Source of the DNA: Zunongwangia pacifica
Lineage (GTDB): Bacteria; Bacteroidota; Bacteroidia; Flavobacteriales; Flavobacteriaceae
NCBI RefSeq assembly: GCF_023499215.1
Contig: NZ_JAKHSK010000036.1
Coordinates: 1-50,642 of the forward strand
DNA length: 50,642 nucleotides
Direction: 5' to 3'
The notes below the pieces were generated by a model that had not been told where the DNA came from, did no database searches, and was given only the letters and a program-made list of their open reading frames with translations. Of this stretch, positions 35,201 through 44,218 are shown one piece after another. Each line of letters opens with the position of its first letter. Positions within the stretch are counted from its first letter, which is position 1. The position numbers and the translations under genes are program-made.

Positions 35201-36811
35201 ATGAGAATCTTGATTGTCTAAACTCCAATCATTTCCAGGAGCACCTTCTTCTATTATTAATCCCCTAGGAGCATTTTCATAAATTACCTCAGAGTATGGG
35301 TTGAGTGTATTTTCATATTTACTTGTATTGTAAAAAGAACTTTGGCTTGACATAGCTGAACTTCTAAATTTAGCTTTATCTAAATCTGTTGATGCATAAG
35401 GTAAAAACACCTTAGGTGATCTGCCTAAAGCATCATATTCATATGGAGTGACAATATCTTCTTGATTTCCACCACCACGCACCGCTACACTTTGTTTTAT
35501 TCTTCCTAATTCGTCATAATAATCTACAGTTTCAATTTTTTGAGTTTCATTTGAAATATTCTCAAAATTTGAAATTGGCTCTAATAATCTTATTTTCTGA
35601 ATATAATTTTGGTTCGAAGAATACATTTCGCCACCAATGACCTCAGGTAAAAAACGAATATTATCAATTGCTATATCACTTTGAGGGCTTTGAGGCGCAT
35701 GCCCATTAAACCTAAGTTTTATGAGGGTTCCTATATAGCTAGACAAATCTATTTTAGCATTAAACCAATTTGGTCCCTGATCTCCAATTTTTGACCAAAT
35801 ATTTTGCCAGGAACTACCTCCATTTGTACTAACGTCCACATACAAATCACCCATTCCCTGACCGAACATACTGTAATAAAAACTAAATAGCGCTGTTGAA
35901 ATATCAGGAGTAAATTCTTGTGAAACCAAATATTTATCGCCATACATACTTGAAGATTCGATGTATATATAGTAGTTTCCGTCAATTGCGGAGTCAGGAC
36001 CTGTCTTACTTGTAGGAGTTGTTCCAGAATTTCGTGACCAACCGGATATAACTTCCCAAGTACCAAAGTCAGTTTCAAAACTTTGATCTTCGGTTGGTTC
36101 CGATACGATGGGTGGTCCCAAATCTTCGCAAAAGGTTTGGGCGTAGGTTGGATCACCAATTTGTCCTGGAGTTAATATTTGTTCTTGAGGATCAATACTA
36201 CCTAAATCCTCAATAATTAAATACCATACGGTATTTCCATCCATATCAAAAGGATAAAAATAATTCTCCATTAATCCATCTTGATTGATATTAACAGTAC
36301 TTCCTCCGTTGAACATTCCTTGATCCGAGCAAAGATTCGACAAACCTTGATAATCATCTTCATTAAAAGACTTAACCCTATATCGACCTCCTTGGATACT
36401 ATTTTCATTAAAACCATTTTGACAGATATCATCCTTATAATCGTATACAGAAATATTTTGAGGTGATAATTCCTGATATCCCTGACTAGGTTGCAATATT
36501 TCGGTAACCAAATAATATTCTGTTATATTATTTCGGTATAATTCATAAACATAATTGGTACGCAACCCAAACGATGTTTCTATATTATATATTACTCCTT
36601 GCTGAGAAACTCCCGAATTACATTTGTTATTTACATCATTTATAGAATTCCCAAGAAAAATAAAACGAGCAGCTTCGAAAATCGCTGAATTAGAACTATT
36701 AGAAGATTTCATTATGGGGTCTGCTTTAATTGAAAAGTTGCAGAACATCGATAAGAATATTAAAAGTAATATCGACCTATAATAAGTTTGGCTAGAAATA
36801 TTAGAAGTCAT
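32192..36811 (-). CDS. Secreted RHS/YD-repeat protein with MAM-like domain and variable C-terminus
   Basis: A 1539-aa protein: signal peptide (SILLLIFLSMFCNFSIKA), an N-terminal region, a MAM/jelly-roll-like domain (~245-390: DQSFETDFGTWEVISG; QSDIAIDNIRFLP), a DUF6443-like start of the RHS shell (~405-560), many YD repeats (YDELGRI, YDALGRSP, YDQLGRVIY, YDANGNKLEKYD), then the RHS core near 1300 (DFGWRNYDAALGRFLAVDAH; NYAGSSPLIIFDLDG). The ~200-residue tail after DLDG differs from the core and would be the effector; it has no motif I recognise (FLVGTFGVAVAQKQ; EKSLTPRERKALEKRRKEIE). The partner gene begins 2 bp upstream and a membrane-protein gene overlaps its end. Confidence 0.88.
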   Translation of the reverse strand: MTSNISSQTYYRSILLLIFLSMFCNFSIKADPIMKSSNSSNSAIFEAARFIFLGNSINDVNNKCNSGVSQQGVIYNIETSFGLRTNYVYELYRNNITEYYLVTEILQPSQGYQELSPQNISVYDYKDDICQNGFNENSIQGGRYRVKSFNEDDYQGLSNLCSDQGMFNGGSTVNINQDGLMENYFYPFDMDGNTVWYLIIEDLGSIDPQEQILTPGQIGDPTYAQTFCEDLGPPIVSEPTEDQSFETDFGTWEVISGWSRNSGTTPTSKTGPDSAIDGNYYIYIESSSMYGDKYLVSQEFTPDISTALFSFYYSMFGQGMGDLYVDVSTNGGSSWQNIWSKIGDQGPNWFNAKIDLSSYIGTLIKLRFNGHAPQSPQSDIAIDNIRFLPEVIGGEMYSSNQNYIQKIRLLEPISNFENISNETQKIETVDYYDELGRIKQSVAVRGGGNQEDIVTPYEYDALGRSPKVFLPYASTDLDKAKFRSSAMSSQSSFYNTSKYENTLNPYSEVIYENAPRGLIIEEGAPGNDWSLDNQDSHSIKKKYNLVQFSDHVRYYSVDYNSAVNPFKPTLVDNGEFMAQGNDRRPQLFKLTTRDENYTSSDQNEHDADIYVDFQNRTLLKRNHVLGQGVENIDTYYVYDDFGNLVFVLPPEANPSVKPNQTILDKFCYQYKYDSRNRLIEKKLPGKKPEYIVYNDLGQPIMSQDGELRKQGKWLFTKYDQLGRVIYTGIIINSATRSTHQNNADNDSDLFETRLSNSQSSSTIGGAEIYYTNACYPSTNISEVLTISYYDQYLPIGAEGYVSVPGTNSRGENITSNIKGLMAVTRVKVLNTSPVKWVNTTMAYDKYGSIVWTKSINEYLLTNDLVETKLDFTGKPIENFNKHIKSDSGSPEITLTDNMVYDHQGRLKKQTQKINSNVLELIVDNTFDELGQLVSNQVGGDPDQGGLQTIDYKYNIRGWLKSVNNIDNLGSDLFAFSINYNQPQMGLSDPLYNGNISEVLWRSANTQSAYSNRKRGYAYSYDELNRIEDAKFRRANSTGTSFTEQTSHYNVSGITYDKNGNILTLQRKGNTTGSSFSTMDNLVYTYNGNQLLKVDDNSNIDAGFADGSGTANDYDYDDNGNLRYDFNKKGVQNIDYNFLNLPESIYVQGNGHDGFLTYTYDANGNKLEKYDEESNVRTQYDGAFIYKKAGSNAPIIEMIKQDQGYINYENDQFSYFYNYTDHLGNVRLSYCDLNKNGTIEASSEIISEKNYYPFGLQHKGYNNVVSGNSNSAANKFSFIGKEEQDELSLDWLDFGWRNYDAALGRFLAVDAHEENYYSHTPYNYAGSSPLIIFDLDGLDWYIDQDGNYHFDPDLTEDNAEIFFNSKGFENAKYAFASSTINSGKGLNEETGEFEELLSSFTLNADGTVVDNLSKSELEVGEMATTAKGTQITAFDEDSYTSYDQWVELSGEDDPSGVKQGLHALGIGATIEKTTTSKVTKNPWFLVGTFGVAVAQKQSSNLAAWEKSLTPRERKALEKRRKEIEKLQQSLYSGYGGEGRE

Positions 36812-36813
36812 AA

Positions 36814-39800
36814 TTATTGATTTTTATAGTTATAATTGTAGAATTCAAGAATATGACCATCATCATTTTTCATTTCTTGGAGTCTATTTAAAGCATCACG
36901 CTTGTAGTATGATATATTCCCATTAGGATCTATAATTCGGGTTACTCCTTTCAAAGGATCATACGTGTACGTCCGAACCTGAACTGAGGATTCCGCATTA
37001 GAATTTACAGCCAATCTTAATTTCTGCAACCAATTAGATAAAGCCTCCTCTGCATTTTTATCACCATCATTATCCGCCAATTGACTTAAATAAGATAGAG
37101 TTTGCCCATAAGATTGATTTAACCATGAGTTTATTGTATTCAATCTAGCCCCTTCTACCATTGCTATTACTTGTTCATCACTGTATCCATAAACTATACT
37201 TGTATAAGCACCATTAGGTTTTAATATTTCTGTAGGTAAACCTTTAACATTTCGCGATATTATTTCTACTGTTGGTACTGTTTCATTATCACGAAGTTCA
37301 AGATCAACTTTTTTTAGATCTATTAATCCATTACCAAAATCAGCATATTCAAATGTTTCTTTTGTGTAGCTTCTCCCAGTTATTTTAATTTCCATAGGCG
37401 TAGAAACTCTATTTTGGTCAAAAAGCTGTTGAGCATATGGAAAATCATTAACCACTATTCTCGCTCCATCAAATTTTACTGGATATTTTATATTCTTCTG
37501 AGAGTACCATGAAATGGTATTTGATTCACTTAAATTTTGCGAATTATAATCCAAATCAAAATTTGATATTACTTCACTAGTAATTAATGGATAATAAGAA
37601 TCATAATATAAATTTTTCTCGGTAAAGATTCCATCAGTTTCATCTTGAACAGAAGATAGTTCTCCATCAATATCATATTCGGTCACTCGATGAGTTTTAA
37701 GTAAAAACCTGGAAATAGGATAATCAGCAGTCTCTTTATAGCCACCACACCAATTAAATTTTGCTAAACCTTCACTACTATAAGAATTAGATGAACAACT
37801 ATTATGTACCACATTATAATATTCCATAGGCAAATAATCGATAATATCTTCTTCATAAATAAATCTCTGATGTCTAATAATTTTATTTGACGAATTATAA
37901 GATACATCTGTTTTTATCATCCCCCGCAAAAAATCATTATCAATACGAATCCTACTTTGTGTAAGGTTATCCCATAATGTACTTACCGAAATATGATTTG
38001 AAGAATAAGTTTTTAATGGATCTTCATCATCATTTACGTAATAACTTACTTCACGTTTACCATTATTACCTCCGATATTTGTTTCTGTAGCATGCGAATA
38101 ATAAACAAAACTCCCTTGATTATATTGAATTTCAGTTCTAGGCGTAGAAAATATGTCAATACCTAATTGATTAGATAAAGATGTTAAATTTGAAGGCGTA
38201 GAAAAAGAGTTGGTTCTTACATAATAAGCAGCATATTGTGGCATATTTCCAATTTTCCCTATGGGATAACTATAGTCCCAAGTTTGATTTGGGCTTTCGG
38301 CACTTTCCAAAGTTTGTGACTTGATTCTTAAACCTCCGCCATTAATAATTTGACCGTTATGATTAAATTGATTTAATTCGTACTCAAATTTCCTTGAACC
38401 TCCCGTAGGCAGAACAATTTCTTTTAAAGAGTAAGTTTTAGCATAATTTAAATTCGATAACAAAGAGAAGTTTCCTTGCAAGGATATTGAAGAAGTTGAA
38501 TTGAAGGGGGCTATTAAGTAATCTTTGTAATATAATTTTGGTACCGGATTTGAAATAGAAGAGGAATAACTACCGTTATTATAACCAAGAAAGTCATACG
38601 CATAACTATCTCTTGGAGGCATCGTATAATCTTCATTATATAAAAACGCATATCCAGGCTTGCTCACACCATTTTCATCCACCTCTGATATCTCTTTTAG
38701 CTTCAGTCGTTTAGAAGCAACACTACTACTATTAATTGATGATTCAAAATAACCGTACTTTAATTCATATTTTTTCACCAAATCTCCAAAATTATCCTTA
38801 ATCTGGATCTCATTAAGTTGTTTCTCTCCTGGATTATCCAACCTAACAGTTTTATATATAAAATCAACTTCTCCTCCATTAAACTCTATTTTAGTCAATC
38901 GATGTGTTGAAATTAATTTATTACCTCTGTAGATCGTATTATAATTTCCGTTCGAACCTTTTGAATAAGCTCCTCCCCCATACGATTTTATTATTTCTGG
39001 TATCTGGTCGTAATACGAGCTAAAATATTCATCGTAGGTATAACTTATTTTCTGTCCAGTTTTCAGATCTTTTATCTCACTTAATCTAAAAGAATTAATT
39101 TGAAATCCATTAATAACATCCTCAAGTTTAGCTACAGATAAGTCCGAATAAGTATATTCAGGTAAATCGAAGGTATATTGTATTCCTGAAAGATTGGTGA
39201 TTGTTAAACTTGTAATCCCCCACATTGAAGTTGTAACCTTTTCTGTACCATTTTCAGTGTAATATATTTTAGGGTTTGTTCCTAAATTCACAATAATTTT
39301 GTTCCGCTGCGCATGAAGTTCAACAGGTGTTCCGTTCGGCGTTAAATAAAATTCGGTACTGATACCAGGAGCATCAATCTTGAAAATATCAGGGAGTGCG
39401 TCATTGGAAGGATTTAGCGTAGCTGAACCAAATTCTGAATTAGGATTTATATTATAAAGCCATCCACCAGGCGTCAGGTAATTTGAGGACTGAGTACGTT
39501 TATACGCTGCCGCATAATCAGATAAATCTTTTACAGATCTAACCAATGCACCCGATCCCTTCAAACTCCAACTTAAGCCGTAATTTGGCGCCATTTCCGC
39601 AACTTTAACACCGCCCATAACGTAATTTAAGCTTATCGGTACATTTAGACTTCCCAAACTAATTTTGTATATAGGGATCGAAACATCTACTTTCCCTACA
39701 AATGTATTTACAGGAAGAATTGAGGATTGAATGAATGACGAGACCTCTGGACTATGAACAGATGGTGCTATAATTTCATTTGCTAGCAAATGATCATTGC

Positions 39801-39891
39801 TACTCAAGAAAATATCATCTTGTGCTTGCGACTCGAAAATAATTAATAATAATATTATTGTAAGTCTAATTTTAGTTAATATAGAAGGCAT
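36814..39891 (-). CDS. Secreted YD-repeat companion protein of the RHS operon
   Basis: A 1025-aa protein with signal peptide (IRLTIILLLIIFESQAQ), an N-terminal beta-rich part (VGKVDVSIPIYKISLGSLNV; NYVMGGVKVAEMAPNYGLSW), a long beta domain with repeated Tyr-rich strands, and YD-like repeats at the C-terminus (YTYDPLKGVTRIIDPNGNIS; YKRDALNRLQEMKNDDGHIL). Pairs of a YD protein of this sort followed by a DUF6443/RHS protein recur in Bacteroidota. It may form part of the shell or a surface complex with the next product; this is inference. It is the first gene of the operon, which stops at a strong terminator on the far side. Confidence 0.8.
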   Translation of the reverse strand: MPSILTKIRLTIILLLIIFESQAQDDIFLSSNDHLLANEIIAPSVHSPEVSSFIQSSILPVNTFVGKVDVSIPIYKISLGSLNVPISLNYVMGGVKVAEMAPNYGLSWSLKGSGALVRSVKDLSDYAAAYKRTQSSNYLTPGGWLYNINPNSEFGSATLNPSNDALPDIFKIDAPGISTEFYLTPNGTPVELHAQRNKIIVNLGTNPKIYYTENGTEKVTTSMWGITSLTITNLSGIQYTFDLPEYTYSDLSVAKLEDVINGFQINSFRLSEIKDLKTGQKISYTYDEYFSSYYDQIPEIIKSYGGGAYSKGSNGNYNTIYRGNKLISTHRLTKIEFNGGEVDFIYKTVRLDNPGEKQLNEIQIKDNFGDLVKKYELKYGYFESSINSSSVASKRLKLKEISEVDENGVSKPGYAFLYNEDYTMPPRDSYAYDFLGYNNGSYSSSISNPVPKLYYKDYLIAPFNSTSSISLQGNFSLLSNLNYAKTYSLKEIVLPTGGSRKFEYELNQFNHNGQIINGGGLRIKSQTLESAESPNQTWDYSYPIGKIGNMPQYAAYYVRTNSFSTPSNLTSLSNQLGIDIFSTPRTEIQYNQGSFVYYSHATETNIGGNNGKREVSYYVNDDEDPLKTYSSNHISVSTLWDNLTQSRIRIDNDFLRGMIKTDVSYNSSNKIIRHQRFIYEEDIIDYLPMEYYNVVHNSCSSNSYSSEGLAKFNWCGGYKETADYPISRFLLKTHRVTEYDIDGELSSVQDETDGIFTEKNLYYDSYYPLITSEVISNFDLDYNSQNLSESNTISWYSQKNIKYPVKFDGARIVVNDFPYAQQLFDQNRVSTPMEIKITGRSYTKETFEYADFGNGLIDLKKVDLELRDNETVPTVEIISRNVKGLPTEILKPNGAYTSIVYGYSDEQVIAMVEGARLNTINSWLNQSYGQTLSYLSQLADNDGDKNAEEALSNWLQKLRLAVNSNAESSVQVRTYTYDPLKGVTRIIDPNGNISYYKRDALNRLQEMKNDDGHILEFYNYNYKNQ

Positions 39892-40324
39892 TCTATTTTT
39901 AAATTTAAATTCATGGTTAAACTATTTATTATGTTTCTATTAGAAATAATTACTCTACTGTATTCCAGAAAATTGTATTGTATTATAATTTCTATCTTCA
40001 AATTAAAGTCCATGTAGCATATAATTATTCTAAAAAATTATTTACTTCTTTAATTTCAAATTAAATAGACGTAATAGCTATGAAGACTTTAAATCGGATT
40101 GTTTAAAAAAATTACTTTTATGTTCCAAATCACTACCTTTTTAATAATCATTCAGAACTTTTTGAATTAAATATTTTCTCATTCTAGAAATAAATAGGAC
40201 TTTCTACCTTATAAAGCAAAAAACATTTTTCAATGATCAGAACTAATGCCCCATTTTGTCCTACCCTCAATCATCATATTTCCAATTTTTTTTCATTGTA
40301 TCAAATCTAGCAGAGCGAGGAGTT
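39892..40324. other. Upstream region of the RHS operon
   Basis: About 430 bp, very AT-rich, with no plausible gene. It must contain the RHS operon promoter (minus strand). I see no repeat or hairpin except the terminator that bounds it on the right. Confidence 0.35.
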
Positions 40325-40372
40325 AAAAAAAAACCTAAAACCTTACTTTTAGTAAGGTTTTAGGTTTTTTTT
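40325..40372. terminator. Strong bidirectional terminator
   Basis: The 5' arm 40325-40347 (A run, then ACCTAAAACCTTACT) is complementary to 40351-40372 (AGTAAGGTTTTAGGT, then a T run), with loop TTT. The perfect stem of about 22 bp with A and T tracts works in both directions and insulates the RHS operon from the IS3 remnant. Confidence 0.92.
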
Positions 40373-40611
40373 AATATTATTATAGAGAAAGAAAAAACAA
40401 AAACCTTTAAATTATATGAATTACTATTTGAATTTGATTAAGAATGACCTGCCTAACTTCATGCCACTTATCAATAAAAAGAAATATAAGGAAGCAAAAA
40501 TCTAGTTAATGTTCATCCCTAATCTCTACAAACATTCATAATTTCAAACTCTGAAGTACTCCCTTCTGTAAGTAAAACTTAGCTCCTAAACTAAGTTCTA
40601 ATTTTCATTTA

Positions 40612-41345
40612 CTACGCAGCTTTTCTTTCTTGTTTTAAATATCTGTTAATGGGTCTTTCATTTTCTATTCCTTAATGTCTAATTCTTTTGTTGTAAAAAT
40701 CAAAATAGTTACTAAGTTGCCGGTATAAGGTTACTCCTAATTACTAGGGATTTAGATAAATACTCTCATATTTTGCAATTCTCCATAGACGTTTATAAAA
40801 CATTATCTGAGCTCTTTCTTTACCCTCCATACTTAATTAATTTAATATCCTTTGAGAGTACACTGTGTATAAAGATCTCTGAGGTGAATTGACTGCCCTA
40901 ATCAGTACTGATGATTTTAGATTTAACATTAAGGCGAATGGCTTCCTTAACCACTTATTTAAACCAATGGACTTACGAATTTAATAACGAACAATTTAAC
41001 ACATAGCAGAGATCAATAACTGCTACCAGATCATAAGACCTTTCCGCATAGGAATTGTAGGTAATTTCGATTGCCCAGATCTGATTGGGTCGATTTACAG
41101 TAAGGTTTCTCGGTAGGTGATGATAGATCTCATGTTCTTTGTGACGCTGTGAAGTATGCTTTCCGGAAATAATAGTCCGGAGTCCTATCACTCTGAAATA
41201 AAGGCGCCCAATTCTCTTTTTCTTGATCCGGTCTTCTCTATTCAAGGTAAGACAAGTATGTATACGCCTTAAACACTTAAACGTATGATGGATATAATGC
41301 TTATCCATAAGTGGCATAAGCTCTAAATTGGTTAAGGCTACAAAG
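40612..41345 (-). pseudogene. Degenerate IS3-family transposase (OrfB) remnant
   Basis: Minus-strand pieces in several frames follow an IS3 OrfB from front to back: RIGRLYFRVIGLRTIISGK, HHLPRNLTVNRPNQIWAIEI (the start of the rve integrase core, with the first catalytic acid changed or shifted), YDLVAVIDLCYV, then NSPQRSLYT (cf. GSQFTS), the WR-x-KYE-like region, and the C-terminal NERPINRYLKQERKAA before a TAG at 40612. Multiple frameshifts and stops make it inactive. Possible further traces (DELIKFIVQAKEKDN) extend to about 41410. Terminal inverted repeats could not be identified. Confidence 0.75.
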
Positions 41346-41470
41346 TGACATTATCTTTCTCTTTTGCCTGTACAATGAATTTGATTAATTCATCTTTGGT
41401 AATTGCATAAATTATAGATTGTTTAGCACAATTTTTTAGAAATTATAAAACTAAAAGTCAGTAACTATCT

Positions 41471-41556
41471 TAGGGGCAAACCTAAGAAGCATTTAATTTT
41501 TAAAACATTTAAAAAGAGACAAGTATCCGAGCATTAAATCTTGATTATCGAGTAAA
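41471..41556 (+). repeat. Interspersed palindromic repeat, copy 3
   Basis: CTTGATTATCGAG (41540-41552) is the same core with one base changed, in a context (AGGGGCAAACCTAAGAAGC ... CATTAAAT) similar to copy 1 at 17133-17220. The changed base weakens the palindrome, so it is a decaying copy. Confidence 0.5.
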
Positions 41557-41903
41557 AGTATCGATATTCTCATAGTGGAATTTTTAGCCTGCTATCGTAA
41601 GTTTTATTTGCAGTTTTATATCTACTATTACTTTTAATGTAGTCATAGCATGCTCAGATTAATCTAGGTACTCTTTATTAGAATTAAAGCTTTCCTGTTC
41701 AGCAAAAATCTTAGTTATAGAACTAGAAAAATATTCTTTTATTCTAATCCTTCCAACACAAATTAGCTAATAAGAGTATATTTAAAAAATTACTTATCCT
41801 TATATTTACAAACATTTTTCATATTTCAGTTTTAAATTATAAATACACCAGATTCTTCACTATTTTAAACTTTTACCCTATCGAAAATCATATAGTCACT
41901 GAA
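41557..41903. other. AT-rich intergenic region before the Crp-like gene
   Basis: About 350 bp with no convincing gene. In the plus strand the Crp-like reading frame is open through the right-hand third (from about 41770) but has no ATG, GTG or TTG there. Confidence 0.3.
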
Positions 41904-42458
41904 ATTTTTAAAGGAATATCGCTTTCTTCTGAAGAAGTTCTTTTAATTGCCCGTCACCTCGAAAAAATAGCATTAAAAAAAGGCGAAAATTTATTAGAAG
42001 CTAATGAAACAGTGCTTCACCAATATTACGTAACCCAGGGGTGCCTGCGCACGTATTTTATAGACCAATCGGGTAAAGAACATACTTTGCAATTTGCGAT
42101 CAATGATTGGTGGATAAGTGATTATACCGCATTTTTTAGTAAGAGCCAGGCGATCATGAATATTGAATGTATTCAGGATGCCAGCCTCTATAAAATATCT
42201 AAAAAGGGGATGGAGGAGTTATTTTTGAAAATACCACAACTAGAAACTTTTTTCAGAAAAAAAATGGAAAGGGCTTTTGCCAGTTTTCAGAAAAGAATTT
42301 TATCTGGCTTGTCCCAATCGGCAAAAGAAAGGTACTTATCATTTATAAAAACCTATCCAAATATCGAGCAAAGCGTTAAGAATTATCATATTGCCTCTTA
42401 TTTGGGAATCACAACCGAAAGTTTAAGCCGAATAAGAAGAGATAATGCCAAAAAGTGA
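41904..42458 (+). CDS. Crp/Fnr-family regulator, start unclear
   Basis: A cyclic-nucleotide-binding-type beta-barrel domain (ARHLEKIALKKGENLLEANE; YYVTQGCLRTYFIDQSGKEH; WWISDYTAFF) followed by a helical C-terminus (RYLSFIKTYPNIEQSV; IASYLGITTESLSRIRRD) typical of the Bacteroidota Crp-like group. The first standard start is GTG at 42012, which would cut off the first barrel strands. The same frame is open upstream with family-like sequence (EIFKGISLSSEEVLLIARHL) but only non-standard starts. I place the limit at an ATT in that segment. The start may be non-canonical, lost, or hidden by an error. It probably regulates the DJ-1 gene that follows. Confidence 0.75.
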   Translation: MFKGISLSSEEVLLIARHLEKIALKKGENLLEANETVLHQYYVTQGCLRTYFIDQSGKEHTLQFAINDWWISDYTAFFSKSQAIMNIECIQDASLYKISKKGMEELFLKIPQLETFFRKKMERAFASFQKRILSGLSQSAKERYLSFIKTYPNIEQSVKNYHIASYLGITTESLSRIRRDNAKK

Positions 42459-42498
42459 TTTCTTACCATACATCAATTTTTAAGGACTGCCTTCGTGC

Positions 42499-42506
42499 TA
42501 CATTTG
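42499..42506 (+). promoter_or_regulatory. Candidate -7 box of the DJ-1-like gene
   Basis: TACATTTG matches the Bacteroidota -7 consensus TAnnTTTG, 26 bp before the ATG at 42533. The -33 part is not clear. Confidence 0.45.
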
Positions 42507-42532
42507 TATTCGTAAATTAGTGAATTGCTTAA

Positions 42533-43333
42533 ATGAAAAGAGTATTAACAGTGATTTTCACTGTGGTTTTATTTTCTTCTTGCGCACAAAACGCTAAAAA
42601 AGAAGTGCAATCGGAATCAACAAATAGTGAAAATCCTCAAAAAAACATTGAAATGAAAAAGGTATTATTTGTATTAACAAGTCATGAAGATCTAGGCGAA
42701 ACCGGAGAAAAAACGGGATTTTGGATTGAAGAATTTGCAGCTCCTTATTATCTTTTAAAAGATAAAGGTTTTGAGATCACTTTGGCCTCTCCAAAAGGCG
42801 GACAGCCTCCTATAGATCCTAATAGTAAAACCGAAGACGCTCAAACTCCAGCAACAGAACGTTTTGAAAATGACAAAGAAACTCAAAAAGTTTTGGCAAA
42901 TACCGTAAAGTTGGAAAATGTGAATCAGGAAGATTTTGATGCGATATTTTACCCTGGTGGTCACGGACCGTTATGGGATTTAGCTGAAGATAAACATTCT
43001 ATTGCACTTATTGAAGATTTTTATGAGCATAACAAACCAGTTGCTGCCGTTTGTCACGCTCCAGGTGTATTTAAACATACTAAAAATGCTGAAGAGAAGT
43101 CTTTAGTGGAAGGTAAAAAAGTTACCGGCTTCACTAATGAAGAGGAAGAAGCAGTTCAGCTTACTAATGTGGTTCCTTTTTTAGTGGAAGATATGCTTAA
43201 AAAGAATGGGGCCATATATTCTAAAAAAGAAAATTGGGCTCCTTATGCTGTTGAAGATGGTTTATTAATCACAGGGCAAAATCCGGCATCTTCTGAACTG
43301 GTTGCGGAACTTTTAGTTAAAAAACTGAACTAG
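42533..43333 (+). CDS. DJ-1/PfpI (Hsp31-like) family lipoprotein
   Basis: A 266-aa protein with a lipoprotein signal (VIFTVVLFSSC, Cys17) and a type 1 glutamine amidotransferase-like domain: TGFWIEEFAAPYYLLKDKG, FDAIFYPGGHGPLWDL, nucleophile elbow C174-H175 in AAVCHAPGVF. The conserved Glu in the first motif and the Hsp31-like loop suggest a glyoxalase III/chaperone-type member. Export to the envelope is unusual for this family. A terminator follows at 43355, and a Crp-like gene precedes it by 75 bp, its probable regulator. Confidence 0.9.
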   Translation: MKRVLTVIFTVVLFSSCAQNAKKEVQSESTNSENPQKNIEMKKVLFVLTSHEDLGETGEKTGFWIEEFAAPYYLLKDKGFEITLASPKGGQPPIDPNSKTEDAQTPATERFENDKETQKVLANTVKLENVNQEDFDAIFYPGGHGPLWDLAEDKHSIALIEDFYEHNKPVAAVCHAPGVFKHTKNAEEKSLVEGKKVTGFTNEEEEAVQLTNVVPFLVEDMLKKNGAIYSKKENWAPYAVEDGLLITGQNPASSELVAELLVKKLN

Positions 43334-43354
43334 TACCGTTCAATATCATTTATC

Positions 43355-43395
43355 AAAAAAGCGACCTGGATAGAATCTGGGTCGCGCTTTTTTTA
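43355..43395 (+). terminator. Intrinsic terminator after the DJ-1 gene
   Basis: A run, then GCGACC (43361-43366) pairing with GGTCGC (43379-43384), then GCTTTTTTT. The stem extends through A/T pairs on both sides. Confidence 0.85.
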
Positions 43396-43522
43396 TAGTT
43401 TCTTCATCTTTAATTAAGAAAATTGAATGAATAACATCTAATACTATGAATCTTTAATGACAAAAGATTACACAAGTAAGCCTAGTATTTACAGAAAATT
43501 ACAATCTTCTTCGATTTGTTCA

Positions 43523-44080
43523 TTACAATTTTCTTTTATCACTAATCATCCTTTGATTGATGCTATATACTATTCCTACAATTAGTCCTATTAATCCCCC
43601 TATATAACTGAAATTATGCATTGAACCTACTGCAATGAAATCTTCAGTCTCAATTAGATTCTTGGGTAACCACCAATCCACATTCGCATGGTTTAAATAA
43701 AATTTCCCATAGAAGAGGCCAATTAATCCAATAAAAAAGGTCACAGCAATGGTAATTAGTATTGCTTTCATTGTAATTCTAAACCTTCTTTTGTGTCCGT
43801 TATGAATTAATCCAACGAATCCTAGAATCCCTCCAATCAATAAGCCCATCCACCACGTCGCCATGATGCCAACGATTGATACTTCAAATCTAGGATTGAG
43901 AAAAATCGCTTCATTTCCAGAATCAACGAGGCCAAATTGATAAAATTTAAATTTTGTATAATATTCGGGAGAAATTGAATAAGTTAATTGGTCATTTAGA
44001 ATTCCGTAGATTCCACCGATTATAGGAGCTAAAACAATGGTTAAAATAAGAATAAGAATTTTTTTATACATACTTCTCAT
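43523..44080 (-). CDS. Four-helix membrane protein of unknown function
   Basis: A 185-aa protein from MRSMYKKILILILTIVLAPI (start at 44080; 44071 also possible), with helices near 7-28, 70-95, 105-130 and 160-180. Between helices 1 and 2 is a conserved-looking segment, LTYSISPEYYTKFKFYQFGL, then ATWWMGLLIGGILGFVGLI. This arrangement recalls a signal-anchored membrane family common in Bacteroidota without known function. The gene stands alone between convergent DJ-1 and the dioxygenase. Confidence 0.7.
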   Translation of the reverse strand: MRSMYKKILILILTIVLAPIIGGIYGILNDQLTYSISPEYYTKFKFYQFGLVDSGNEAIFLNPRFEVSIVGIMATWWMGLLIGGILGFVGLIHNGHKRRFRITMKAILITIAVTFFIGLIGLFYGKFYLNHANVDWWLPKNLIETEDFIAVGSMHNFSYIGGLIGLIVGIVYSINQRMISDKRKL

Positions 44081-44218
44081 ATTCGATAATTTTTTCTGAA
44101 ATATGACCATTCCAATTAGCTCGGAAGACTATATTATATTGACTACAAAATAGGTTATAAATTAACCGGCATCGCAAAATATTTATCTTTAGTTAGCTAA
44201 TTTGCCTGCTTTTACCAA

